NCBI GenBank assembly: GCA_030549495.1
Contig: JAUIRK010000129.1
Span: 479,221-543,220 of the forward strand
Direction: 5' to 3'
DNA: 64,000 bases
Origin: Nectonema munidae
Taxonomy: Eukaryota > Nematomorpha > Nectonematoida > Nectonematidae
Of the stretch, positions 1-13,200 are shown one piece after another. The notes under the pieces are model-generated. The model ran no database searches and was not told the origin of the DNA. It worked only from the letters and a program-made list of their open reading frames with translations. How positions within the stretch are numbered: position 1 is the first letter of the stretch; every line of letters begins with the position of its first letter. The translations under genes and the position numbers were made by a program.

Positions 1-117
1 AGTTGTGAATCCTTGCATACCAATACTTAAAACCCTGACCTTAATGCTTTGTATTTTCATTTTACGAATTCTCATTCTGTTTTTGTGATATACAAATAAA
101 TTCTTCTTCTTCCTCTA
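1..117 (+). repeat. Probable LINE 3' end with TTC-rich tail
   Basis: The stretch ends in 'gatatacaaataaa' followed by TTCTTCTTC. This closely resembles the tail of the LINE copy that ends near 23695 ('gatataataaa' then TTCTTCTTC). I read it as the last ~100 bases of a related non-LTR element whose body lies outside the window. There is no coding evidence here. Confidence 0.3.
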
Positions 118-1202
118 AAAATATTGTGGACTTCTTAGGGGTCCGTATGGACCATGTTGAGAAAACTCGGTTAGATACACAAATTATTATGAGAAATATA
201 TAAACTTGTATTAGAGATGTTTTAAATGTATAAATGAATCTATTTTTTCTTATTTGTGTTTTCAATTTTTATGAGAATAAATATATATTTTTTGCTTTAA
301 CTTACAAAATTAAGATTTTTCAAAACCAAAACAATATGACAGAAACAGAAGCTAAAAGATATCAAAAATAAAAGATATAAAAAAAATAAAATAAATAAGT
401 ATGGATTATGACAATCGGCTAGTAATGATAGCTATTGAATATAAGAAAAAAAAGGCAATTTTAAATAAAGAACATGAGATTTTAACGAATGCCAAAATGG
501 TAAAGCTCTAGAAATCATCTTTTGCGGTGTGCTTCAAAGGGTAAAACATTAAAAAGCTTCACCAACGAAAAATAAAATTTAAGATTATTTTACATAAAAA
601 AAATCTTTAGCCATTTTTAATCGTTTAAATTATGTAAAAGAAGTCATCAAAAATTTTATTCAATGTTTTCAAATTGGGAGATGCTAATGACTTACTGATT
701 TGGTACAAGAAAAACAGAGGATTAATTTTTGAAATCCATTCTCTGAAAGGAAGGAAGTTTTATATTAAATATTAAACTTTTTCTGGGGTCCAAGTAAGCA
801 CAAATAAAAAATGATCATAAATCGTAAACACTATTCCTTTATGACAATTATGTCCGATAGTGAAAAGGGTTAACTTTTGAATTTTAGTTGTATAAATAAA
901 AATTTATATTTGAATTTTAGGTGTATAATAGTAAAGAGAATAACGATAAAGGCTTCTTTTTATAATATATAATGTTTGATGATAGTTTTTTTGTTAATAC
1001 CATAAAATAAAGTAAAAAAAGATGATGGCGATGAAAATATAAAAGTGAAATGAAAAAAAGGGAGGATAAGGAGGAGAAATGCGAAACGGCTTTCTTTAAC
1101 TTCTAATCTTTTGAAGGAGAAAGCACACGAAATGCAAAACAGGAATGCAGTGGAAATTGGGGAAAACAAGAAAGAATGCTTGAGAGAAATGCAGACGTGA
1201 TA
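118..1202. other. 3' flank of the DM13 gene, no recognisable feature
   Basis: AT-rich sequence with a purine-rich patch at about 1020-1260 on the plus strand. That patch partly overlaps the final exon of the minus-strand DM13 gene. Short open frames here show no family resemblance. The 3' UTR of the DM13 gene should lie in this stretch, but its end cannot be fixed by eye. Confidence 0.4.
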
Positions 1203-4200
1203 TCAGGAAAAAGTGAAGCAATTGAGGATGAGAGATAGGAAGATGGTGGTGGTTATGCAGTCAAGGAGAGAGAGAAAAGGGCGGAATGATGGAGAGGAAT
1301 TGAGCATGTGCATAACGGTGTAGGGAGGCAGGTAGTGTCTTTTGGAGATGAGGACGTAGGAAAGAGGTTCGGAGGATCGTTTGCAGTAGACGCTGAGCCA
1401 GTTGAAATCTGACCAGGTCGCGTTGTCGCGGATGCCATGCGTCCCATTTTGGGGGATTGTAATCACGACTCTATTTTTGAAATAGGTGTGCGCCAGGGCA
1501 TAACTAAAATGTAAATAAAAGTTTTAGGAATGGAGATCTTGGATAAGAGTGCTTTCGCTTACCCATCCTCGTCGTGTCTCAGTGTAATGAAGGGTTTGGA
1601 GCCGATGACTTCTTTGATTCCAGCAATGAAATATGGATCTAAAACAAATTTTAGTAGTATGAAAACCTACAACATATATGCAAATTCACACGTGTTTAAA
1701 AATAACATCTGATAAGAAAATTAAAATTATTAGGAAAATAAATAATATATGGATCATTTGATTACACGGTTTAGATTATCATCGTTCGAATATGTTGTAC
1801 CATGGAGCTTACATTAGCACGGCTAAAAAAAATTTTCCAATAAAAATCTTTACTATCTATTCATTTGATTAAGGATATAAGAAACAATAATGTACTACTG
1901 ACATTGTCAAACACAGAAATGTGAGGATAAATTATTCTTTAGTAATAGTGTATTTAAAGCAAAGCGGATCCGAAAAAGTGAATAGGATGCCATGGAAGAA
2001 ATAAAATCTTAACTCTTAATAAAATCTCAAACAAGATTAAAATCGAGATTACTTTAGGTAAAGCTACCATCGGGTGTTTTCATCGAGAAAGCACAATTGC
2101 GCCGCTTGTATCGAACTATGAGCAAAGTAGGCTTGATGCGGGATCGAACACAAGATCTTGAGTTATCGAATCCAGCATCTAACCAACCCTACTCACGCCC
2201 CTAACCTTACTTGAGAGAAATTTAAAAAACAAGTTACATGTACCGTTGAGAAAAACTCAATCCAATTCAAACAACTATATAAAGTTTTCTCAAAAAACGG
2301 ATGATATAAGAAATCTTTGAATTGTGCATAATTATTTATTATTCTCAAAAAATAGCATTCTCTTGAATTTTTTTTAACTGTACTTCCTTCTTCTAAAATC
2401 AAATCTGGGATTTAATAGCTTCTGACTTTTTGTTATATTTATTCATCTCAGGCATTCGTTTTGAAAAATTAATCGTCTGTTTTTTTGAATGAAACCTTAC
2501 ATAACTTAACCCATTTTGGGTTAATGTTGCTGTAGGGAACGAAGAGAAAACTCGATTTTCCGATGGAATTCAATAGAGATTAATCAACATTGCCTGCTTT
2601 GTGTAAAAAAATTGGTTAAGCAGACGATTTTTATTTCATGGGTTATAAATCCTAAAAAATTACTAAAGGTATATTAATGTTTCTTTCAGTTGAATTACAA
2701 CAAACTGATCACCCATTAAACACGAAAGGGTTATTAAAATAGAAGATGTGTTATATAACGAACTTGGATATGAAATAATTTTACAGTATTGATTTAATGC
2801 TTTGAGAGCAGGTGTGACACCAGTGTAACAAGAAATGAAGTTTGTCTGTTTTAAATATACAAAATTTCATTGAAAAAAAGCGGACGATTAGCTTTGAAAA
2901 TTCTGGTCATCAAAAAGTTAACTACTAGTTACTATATTATTTAGTTAACTTACTAGTTAACCTTTTGAGGACCAGTGTAACACCGTGTACCATGAAATGA
3001 AAATCGTCTGCTTTAAGTAAATAAAATTACATAAAAAAAGAAAGCAGGCGACTAGTCTTAAAAATTCTGGTCCTCAAAGGGTTAACGACGACAATCATCA
3101 TCATCATCATCATCCATTTTGCCTTCTAGGTCTGGTTATTGTTCCCAAAGAGTCGGGGTCAACCAGTTATATAACTTATACGGTTAACAACGACAATAAT
3201 AAATATAATGTAAGGTAGATGTGCATTAAAAAGATTTATGGATGGGGACGCTTTTACTTTTGAAAAGTCGACAATTCGTTAATGGGTTAAGATTTACGAT
3301 GCTGCTTACTCAAAGTTAATGCCTAACGCCACCGTCCCTTTCCGCTTGCGAGTGAACGGATACTCATCATGATTAAGAAAAGGTACCAGGACACTTCCCG
3401 TAGTGTGTGAAATTTTTCAGGATCGCAGTTCTGTCTGTATTGAGAATGACGGATGAGGAGTAAGTGAAGTAGAATTTATCGTTAGTTAAAGCACCAATAT
3501 CTTGTTCGTACGGGACTCTGGTAGCGCCAGGGTTGAAAAAGACGTGACCAAGGTCAACCTGAAATCAAATTGAAAAGCGTTTTAAAGCGTCGAAAAATGA
3601 AATAGCATAACATCTCAAACTGAGCAATACTAAATAGCTCGATGAATTGTTTCTCCAAAAGGCCTTCCAATCTCCAAGAAAGGAAGAGGTGTGAGGGGTT
3701 AAACACGCTCTCCCTCCCTAACAGGCCCGTAGCCAGGACTTTTCAATTGGGAGGGCTGGAAAAATGGGGGGGGGGGGGGGGGGGGGCTAAATATTTTACC
3801 AAAAATTTTTTAGGTACTTATGGGTTATCTCTCCCCCATTCAAAAATTTTTTTTTAGTAAATTACTGAAAAAAAATTTTAAGTGGGAGGGAGATAACAAA
3901 TAAGTACCAAATTTTTATATATAGTCTAAAAATAAACCATTTTTTGAACCCTTTATTGATATCGAAATATTTTAGCTCTGAATCTGAGTTGAGGGGAGGA
4001 GGGGCTTAGCCCCCTCATGCCCTCGCTGGCTACGGGCCTGCGTCCCTAATCATCTTGAATAGTATGTATATTAGGTTTTTTGTAAAGAAGAAATTTTACA
4101 AAATGATAAAATTTAAAGACTAAAAATATTTCTACCCTCAAATTTAAACTCGTGGATACTCACTCGTATGCACAAATGTATATTTGTATTTAAACAAGGA

Positions 4201-7200
4201 CGCGCTTCAAATTTTTATTCTTAAAAGTATATATTCAATTTATATTGTCATAAAAATTATTACTTTAGGACCGAGCACCAAATTGTTAATCAGTTAATTA
4301 ACGGATTTAATATTTTCATTAATGATTTAAATCACATCTTAGATATGGGAATTCATTTTGCGACTATTTAACTTTTTAACTTCAACACAGTTAATAATGT
4401 ATCTAGTTAATTTCATATTTACAGCTATTTTCATAATATTTAAAAATATCATCTCGATAGTGGCCTTCAGGAAGCTCTTTAATAACGTCTTATGCTTCCT
4501 CTGCTGTACCACAATTGATTTGAAATGCATGTTTATAAATATTTTATTTTTTGAATTTAATTTCCCATAAATCACTTGCCTACAAACTTAAAGTAATGCT
4601 GAATGCTGTTGTGACCAGGCTAGACTTCTCTCCATCTTCTATCTCACTTATCAATAATTAAACAAAAAACTATATAACATATTCTCTATTCATCCAATGA
4701 AATATAGATGAAAAAACTGAATAACTAGGTAAACTAGGTTAAATATGTCTTATCTATCTATCTCATTTAATCACCTAAATATAGGAAAAATAGGAAAGAT
4801 AAAAAAGGAAAGATAGGATTAACAGATCAGCTAGAAAAAAAGAACTGTAAAAGATAAATTAATGATTTAGCTGCCAAATAATATTGTAGGAATATTTTTA
4901 TAAACATAAATTTATTTTACTTGTCAACTAACTCAGGGGTGGACATCTTGAAAATTGGAGGGGGGGGAGAGGCAAACTTTCTTTTTTTATAATTTTCAAA
5001 ATTTATATATAAAAGAATTTTTGTCAGAATGAAACACCTTCATTATTAGCCGGTATTGCACTTGCACCCTCACCCCTAACAGTACTGCGGATAACTGCAG
5101 GAATTTTCTCAAGTCGATTTACCTTATTTATAATTGTGATTGCATCACTACTTTCTAGCTCAACGCGAGAAAAAAAACATCCATATACGATGGAGTCAAA
5201 GTGAAAACAAAGTGATAATTCTTCATGTTCGCTATTATTTTTACACGCATCTATTAGGATTAAGTTGATTCTCGATTCTTCAATTTCGTCTCTAATCACC
5301 TGAATAACGCTTTGTGCTGGAACACAAATTCTGCACATGATCGTGAAGACAAATAATTTGGAGATTTATAGCCTTTCATGTGTTTCATTATGCAAGCGAT
5401 ATGAAATTTCAAATTAAAAAAATATAATAAAAATCTTCAGATAGATACGGTTTTTCACGAAAATAGACTCGAAAATAGGATCTAAAATTTTGTTGTTTGA
5501 GACTGGACAAGAGAGAGGGAGAGTGATCACAACTCGCCACATGTAATAAAGTCTGTATCCCTCTTTATTGCTTTTCACGAGTTATTCAAACCGATGGTGA
5601 CAAATGCCTTTTTAGATTTGCATGTTATAGCGCTGAAATTACTTAATGCGTAACAAAAAAATTTATCGCTACATATGCTATAATCTAACCAAGTGAAGGT
5701 TTTATACCATGACTCTCTTTTGAAAATCCTTAGTGAACAGAATTCTTGGTTGAGCCGATTCAGTTTTGATGTTCAAAGGTCAAAAATGTGTCTTTTGAAG
5801 ACCGTATGAAAAGGCTTGTATTAGAAAGGACTCATTCGAAATACAGGCAGACCTTTTATCCGATACTCGATTATTCGAAAACGCCTCTATCCGATACAAT
5901 ATTGACTCTAACGAATTTTGGCAATGTTTTTCTAACATCCACACTCCAAGATCTACACAGTGATTGTCTTTTTATGATACAAGCGCTTAACACTAGGAAA
6001 ACAGACTTCAGGTCCCTGCAGTTCATCAAGAGCGATGTTCAGTCAAATGGTCTCTCACAAGAACCTTGCTCATCGATTAACTGCAGACATCAGTAACAGA
6101 TTCGCAACAAAAGTCAAAGATCTTATCGCATAAATATTTCGATATCACATATAATATATATGTTTTATAATGGGGCCTGAACCAGAAAACAGACTCACTA
6201 TGAAAGGTCACAGAAAGAAAATCGATTTATTACAAAGAAAGACACACGTTAGATTTTTCTCAACCTCTCCTTTCACCAATTGTCAACAGAAAAAGTCTAT
6301 CCAGGTTCTAATTGAATCCACGAACTGCACATTGTTATCACATGCGTGAGATATTTTTTAGAGTAGAAAAGATGATACTCTTTGACTTCTGGCATAGACG
6401 GAAAGCCAAGCCAAGTCCACAGTGTCGAGAGAGGAAGGCAACTCCAAGATCACATCTTCGCCATCATAAACACCAACGGATTCCATCCTATGCAAAAAAA
6501 TGCATTTTAAATCAATTTTTGAATGATAAGCCTCTCTTTTCATTTCAAAAGCAGGGGCGCACATCCGGGGGGGGGGGGGGGGCGCCCGCCCCCCCCCCCC
6601 TCCCCCCCAATAATTTTCTATAAGTAAGAATCAAACATCATGCCAAGCTGCTCTGAAATTCCTATCGAACATATTTTACGGACGATGCGTGAGAGCTATA
6701 TAATAATAATCCATTGCTTCAATATGCACACAATAAGTAAGCAATGTTTATCACAATGTAGTATTTTTGAGCAAATACATGTTGATGATCCACTAGATTT
6801 TCTCATCTTCTGTCACAGTGATTCTATTTCTCTTTCTGTCTCCTCTGTTTTTCTCTTCCGCTTTCTCTGCTAAAACTCAATCATTCACTCAAGCTCTCAT
6901 CCAAGCTCTCTTCTTTTATTCAAGCCCTCTTCTCTTGTTAAGCTCTCCTATCTCATTCAGCTCTATTCTCTTCAGTGACGTAGCTAGGCTGGGGCATGAG
7001 GGGCCGTGCCCACACTCCTATGTACCGCATGGTGCTCCCATGCATCTTATACGATATCAGTTTTTGAAAATTTCTACAATGAAATGATCAAGAAAGTATA
7101 AATAATGTTGCGCAAGTTTTTTGTTTTTAAATTGTGCCCCTTCTATCAACTTTTAATTGGCTACACCACTTATTCTGTCTACTTTGCATTTAGAGAATTA

Positions 7201-10200
7201 AAATAGTTTTCAATCGTTACAATTTTATATCAATGAATATTGTTAGACTCGCGCTAAGAATTTTTTTTCAACAAAAGTCACTTAATCTTTATCATTACGT
7301 TTGTTACATTTTGTACCATTTGAAAACTTTAATTTTTTCAAGTCAAATTTTTTTCAATAGTTATTTGGGAATGAATATTTTGACTATCTATTCAGTTTAA
7401 AAGCAAGAATACTCTATTTGCTTAATATTTGAGCAGAGATATTTTTTATAATGTTCGATTGTTAAATTTTATAAGTAACACTGTAAATAATTAATTAAAT
7501 CATTTTTTTAAGAAAATTTGTTGATTATTATAATAAAAATATAATATCGAAACAAAATGTTTCAGTTGTTAAAAATGTACTTGATCTATTTATGACAGCT
7601 GTCAGAATTTTATTTGTAGAAAGAAATATTCAAAGAAACGCAATGATTTTCTTTTCTTGTTTACTTTGATTTATGTTAGTTTGGTCCTCGGACATTTCGC
7701 CCAATTATTTTCATAAGACAGTTCGTCCCATGGACAATTCGCCCCATTATTTTCATAAAACATTTTGTTTCATGGACAATTCGCCCCGTTATTTACATAA
7801 GACATTTTGTCTCATGGACAATTCTAAAAAATTAAGAGATAAAATAATTAATTTGAAATAATTTAATAGAGATAAAATAAAGAAGAATATAAAATTTTTT
7901 AATAATTTTACACATATAATAAGCAAAGATGGATGAAACTATGGGGCGAAATGTCTGTCGACCGTTAGTTTAAATAATTAAACGTTGGCTTTTGCTGCTT
8001 ATAAAAACTAGAAAATATGAAATAAACTCTAATTCTTTATGTTTTCTATTATTTTGAAATTATTCTGAGAACAGACGGTTCCATTTTAAAATAGTGAAAA
8101 TTGCTTTATTAGTTTATTTTGTTTCCTTTCTCTCTTATGTTAATTATGTAGCAAATTTTTCAATTTTGAGTAAAAAGTAAGGTGCAGCGGGTGTATGCAC
8201 TGATGTACCGCTTATGTCAAACTATGAACAAATTCGTATCGATGAGGAATCGAATCCAGAGGCTTCCGTGCTGAGTCCATCATCTCAACCAACCTGCCAT
8301 GCCACCCATAGAGTATGCTGTAGGGGATACGTCAAATTAGTTTTCAAAAAACTTAAGTTATGCTCTAAAATTTTTTAGTTTTTGTTGAAGCTCTATACCT
8401 TTTTTTCCTTAAAAGTTATTATAAAAGGCAAATCATTGCAAAATGTTAAAAGTTATTTTATTTTTTGTAGATTTTTGTAGCTTGTATCAATTTAGTAGCT
8501 TTTAAACTATTTTTGAATGATGGAAAAATGAAATAATGCAATCTTAATTTTTTGTTTGTACAATTATAACTTCATTTTATACCCTTGCCCCTGAATCAAT
8601 CACATTTTTTCATATAAACATCATAATGTGTCTAGTAGACTCTTTGTCTTTAGACTACATTCACTCATATAAAACTATCCAACCTTCAGTTATTTGTTTT
8701 CTCTATGAATCAAATATCCTTTCATCAATTCCTGAAATGAAGTAGTCTGGTAGACTACTTCATTTTTCAAATGAAAAGCCTATTCCACCCCCTAACAATT
8801 TTGGATTTTTTTAAACTAGTGTATATTCGTTGGTCGTAGGTAGAAATGCCCTCAATTAAAAAGTAGGAAAAAATGCCCCCTAATTTTTGATTTTGAGGAT
8901 TTTTTAATTATATAAATATTTTTATTTGGTACCGTTTTGAAAGGCTAAATTTCTAAAATTTCTTAATATATAGGGTTTTTTTCTTTATAAAGTTCTTGAA
9001 AACAATAGCAAAGGTGCAGATTTGTGGGAATGTGTTCTTAAAATCAGTTAAAACACAAATTATATTTAGAAAGTGTTCTGATACACACAAAGTCCAAAAA
9101 TCCTCGATAGGGAAGATGCTGGAAGCTCAGTTCTTAGTTTTTCACAAAACTCTGCTAGTTCTCCAGATGGATACCAGCGAAGTTTCCAGTACTACAATTA
9201 TTGAGAGAAAGTGATTTTTGTGGTTATCTAGGTCGGATTTTGATTACGATTCTAGGAATTTCTATGAGAATCGACCCCAACTCTACCATTAGTCTTTTTA
9301 TTTCTTTTTTTCGTAGCAATTTGAAAGCACAAAGTATTTGGGAGTAATTTTAACTCACAATTTTTCATGGTCTTGCCTGCCACATTGGAAATCTGATTGT
9401 TGTCAGGATAGTTCTTCACCTGAATTTCTATTGCGAAACTCAAATTTTACTCAGTTGACAAAATTAGAGAGATCACAAATAAATGTTATATATGTCGAAG
9501 GATAAATTTTTTTCATCAATATTAGCACCAAAAACTTCTGTTTTAAAAATGATTTGTCTTTGGGTCCCCTTATCCAGAGCGTTTTAACTCAAAACTCCGA
9601 AATACATTCATATTTTCCGCTTTCTTTTGATCTTTTCTTTCACTAGCCTCACTTTGAGACAAATTCCAATTTTAGAGACGCTGAAGATCATTATTATCGT
9701 CATCTTGTTCTTGTTTTTGCGTTGAGTTTTCTTGCAGGAATTCATTAGTGCTTCATCTTGATGAAAATCACTTTCTCTTTGATGATATTCCACTGATAAT
9801 CCCGAACAAAGCCGACAAAAAACATTCGCATCTTTCCTCAATCAAACTGTTTCTATTTTAAATAAAAGGCTTCCTTTCAAATGTTTTCCATATTCTTCTA
9901 CCCCTTAAATTTTAGAAAGAATAGTTCAAATGCTACACAACTTTCTTCGCTCTACTTGAAAAACTTAGTGTTGATTTATTGCTTAATTTGTTATTCCCGT
10001 GCAAAATGGGACTATGAGATTTCATAGAAGGGGGAATCCGTCAAAGGACATGCACAATGGGACACCAGTGTCCCATAAAATAAAAATCATCTGCTTTAGG
10101 TAAACAAAAACTAATTGGAAAAAGAAGCAGACAATGAATTCTGAAAATCGATGAGTGAAAGCGTTAACGTCGTATCCGCGAATGCATAACATACTAAGTA

Positions 10201-13200
10201 ATAACTATTTGAGAAACCAATAGCTAATAAGTCATTTTAATAACAAAAAAAATTAGGATTAACGTCTTAAGATCGAAAAATCATCTTCAAAGACAAGGAT
10301 TCAAGTGGATAAAAAAGTCAACTCCATTAAAACACATTTTGAAAAATATAAATCAAAATAAAAGTTTTTCTTCAATTAATATTTTTGGCTTAAAAACTGT
10401 TTTCAACGATTTTTTCAAGTATTATAAAAAGAATATAACTTTGTGGAAAAAGAGATCACATAAGGATTCGTCAACCCAACATTTTCACCTAGAAGATCGG
10501 TTACACTTCTCAATTGCGGGAAGAAGAATCTTCATCTAATCCCAAAAAAGGAACTTAGAGGTGGGACAAATTGAATCGCTCCCACATCAAAACAGAGTTG
10601 ACTTATTATGGGTAGTAAAGTTAATAAGAACTATTTCATCTTTTAATAAGAACATAGACTATTATAGATATACACAGGAATCATGATTTTAGAGGTGACA
10701 ATGAGATACAGAGTAAATGAATAGAAGAGATGAAAATAGTAAGGATGTTGCAGGTATCATCGATAGGCTGCTTCTAAGCCAAAAATCGATGAATAGTGAT
10801 AATGTGAAAGATAGGAAGGAGGAGGAGAATGATGAGAGGTAAATATAGGCTAGTGGAGTAGCAGTGATGCTCCATTTACTGGTGCACTCATTTAAAAGAA
10901 GAGAAAATACATAAAATTAATGGTGGCGGCATTGTTATTGTATTCTCGTCATCCTTAAAAAGAAGATTAAGATTTTGCGTGTAGCTTTCAACTCAGCCAT
11001 GATTATATTTACATGATCGTTGAATGCGATACTGTAGTATTTTGAAATGAAAAATAAGAAGTTCATTATTCTTTTACCTCGTTTCTCAATCGTGTGAGAT
11101 TACTGAATTTCGTAAAACGATTTGAGCTTACTCAATTGCCAAAATATCAACTAGCAAAATTGTCAGAAAAAGCACATATTCGTGAAAATTTCTAGTGTAT
11201 AAAATTTAATGTTAATTAATTAATTGTGATCATTTCTCCTAAAAATAAAGCTATACTTTTATACTTAATAATTTTTTAAGAAAAATGTTCTTTGCTCAAA
11301 TTTTTATTAAATCATTTTGAATTTTTAATCTGAAGCTTCTCAAAAAATTGAAGATGACATGCTTTAAAAAATATTTTCCAATAATATATCAAAAACTTGC
11401 ATCTTTTGAGACTTATACAGTATCGAACCTAGCACAAGTGCTGCCTAGACAACTAATAATTTGTAGCCATTTATACATTCTAATTTTTTATATAATTAAT
11501 TTTAAAAAACTATATTTTAGGGCTTTTTCTTACAATAAAATTTAAAAAAAATTAGATAGAAAGAGAAGAAATTTACCCTTTGTTGAAAATACTTAATCGA
11601 ATTCCATAATGTGAAGGAGTGCCAAAAACTGCAGCCATAAAAAAAACATCTAAAATGTTAAAATGTGAAAATTGGGCAATGAAGGCAGATGAAAAATAAT
11701 TAAGAAGCTGAATTCACTCTAACTCCAGGTACTTACAAAAACGACACTTTGACACCAAAGTCCAAATAAGTTGGTTGGTTGGTTGGTTTGAGATACCAAA
11801 GCACTTTCAGCCGTAAGGCTAAATGCTCGCATTATGCTTAAGATGGTTAATCAGTTTTTCTGAATTTGTTTTTAGAGTTGGGAGCCTTGGGGATCGAACC
11901 CCTGACCTTCAACTGTTAAGCTAAGAGGTACACCCTAACAACCATTGAAGCTCAAGTGCAAATAAGTAAAAAATATCAAATATTTAAAGCTAACTCATAC
12001 TTCGGGTTTCGGCTAAAGAAAGCCCACTCTTTACTTTTAGAGAAAGTTAACTTTTTTTCACTATTTAAAATTTCAATTCCTACTCCTCAATTTTATCAGA
12101 TCACAATCCTTCTAAAAGTCTAAAATGTCGGCCTCCACCAATTCTAATTTCGCAATCCTGACATGCCGTCTAGCCAGTTTAGCATAGCGCAACTTAATAT
12201 AAGGATAGGGATGACAAGTATTTAAGCTTCCATAACTAACTCCTCCACTAAATAACCATTCAGGTAGATAAATAGCTCATTGTCTGACCAACTAAATACG
12301 ACTTCAGCTATCCATCTGTTCGGAAATTATCGACTCCAAAAGAAATAGCAATGCCAAATTTTGATGAGGGACAAGGGACTTTCAGCCGTACAATTATATA
12401 AACTTAAAATATAGAATAACAATCAATAAAACAAATTTAAATCACCACCGTGAGACTAAAATCCCAAAGAGTAGCATCCATTTTGTTTTGTAAGCAAAAT
12501 AAATATTTTTGCTTTGTTTTATAAGGGCTAACTTTTTTACTTTAATTTTTTTGCCCGTTACATTCATCGAGCTTATTTTCATAGTGGTCTAAAACATCAT
12601 CCTCTTCAAAATGATCAAAATGATGATTCTTAACACAAACCTGTCAACCTAAAATTATTGAAACCTGGAGATTTCAGATTTTTTTGTTGAAAAAATAGGG
12701 AGATTTTGCCTAAAACAGGGAGAACTTAATTAATCTAGAAAATTTTCTTTAACAAAAAGTATTTTGTTAAATATAATTGCCAATTTATTAGAATAATGCA
12801 AAATACAGATATACTAGATAAAAACACAATAAAATACTTAGCTAAGCAAAAACAAAGATATAAACGTAAGGAATCATTCTTTTTCATTGTTATACGTTTT
12901 GATTGCTTTCTTTGACAGTTTCAGTAATTCTTCATCTGGTCTCTAATTAAAACAAATATTTTTGCTTTCGGGATTATGTGTCTTCATAGCAAGAATGCTT
13001 GCCAATGTGCCATCTAACTTTAAAGGTGACCATATATTCGGTTTTATTTTTTCCTACAATGCTGAATAATCATCGTTCAAGAGTTGCATTGCTATGTGGA
13101 TTAAGGCACACAAGGAAGGATTTTGGATCTGTATGTTGATGTTCCAGGAACTTTTAGTTTGGAAATATAATGCCACAAAACATCTAGTCGATAATGAAGA

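Noticed and set aside
5788-6096. 102-codon plus-strand frame
   Set aside because: It crosses the Tigger-type terminal repeat and a degraded Tigger C-terminus in composite copy C. It is a chance fusion of repeat sequence.
9000-9215. 72-codon plus-strand frame in a DM13 intron
   Set aside because: No family resemblance, no splice sites in phase and no repeat support.
11880-11945. Possible tRNA gene (good B box GGTTCGATCCC on the minus strand)
   Set aside because: The A box is poor, no acceptor or anticodon stem folds, and the unit is repeated with a long non-tRNA tail and a target duplication, so it is a SINE.
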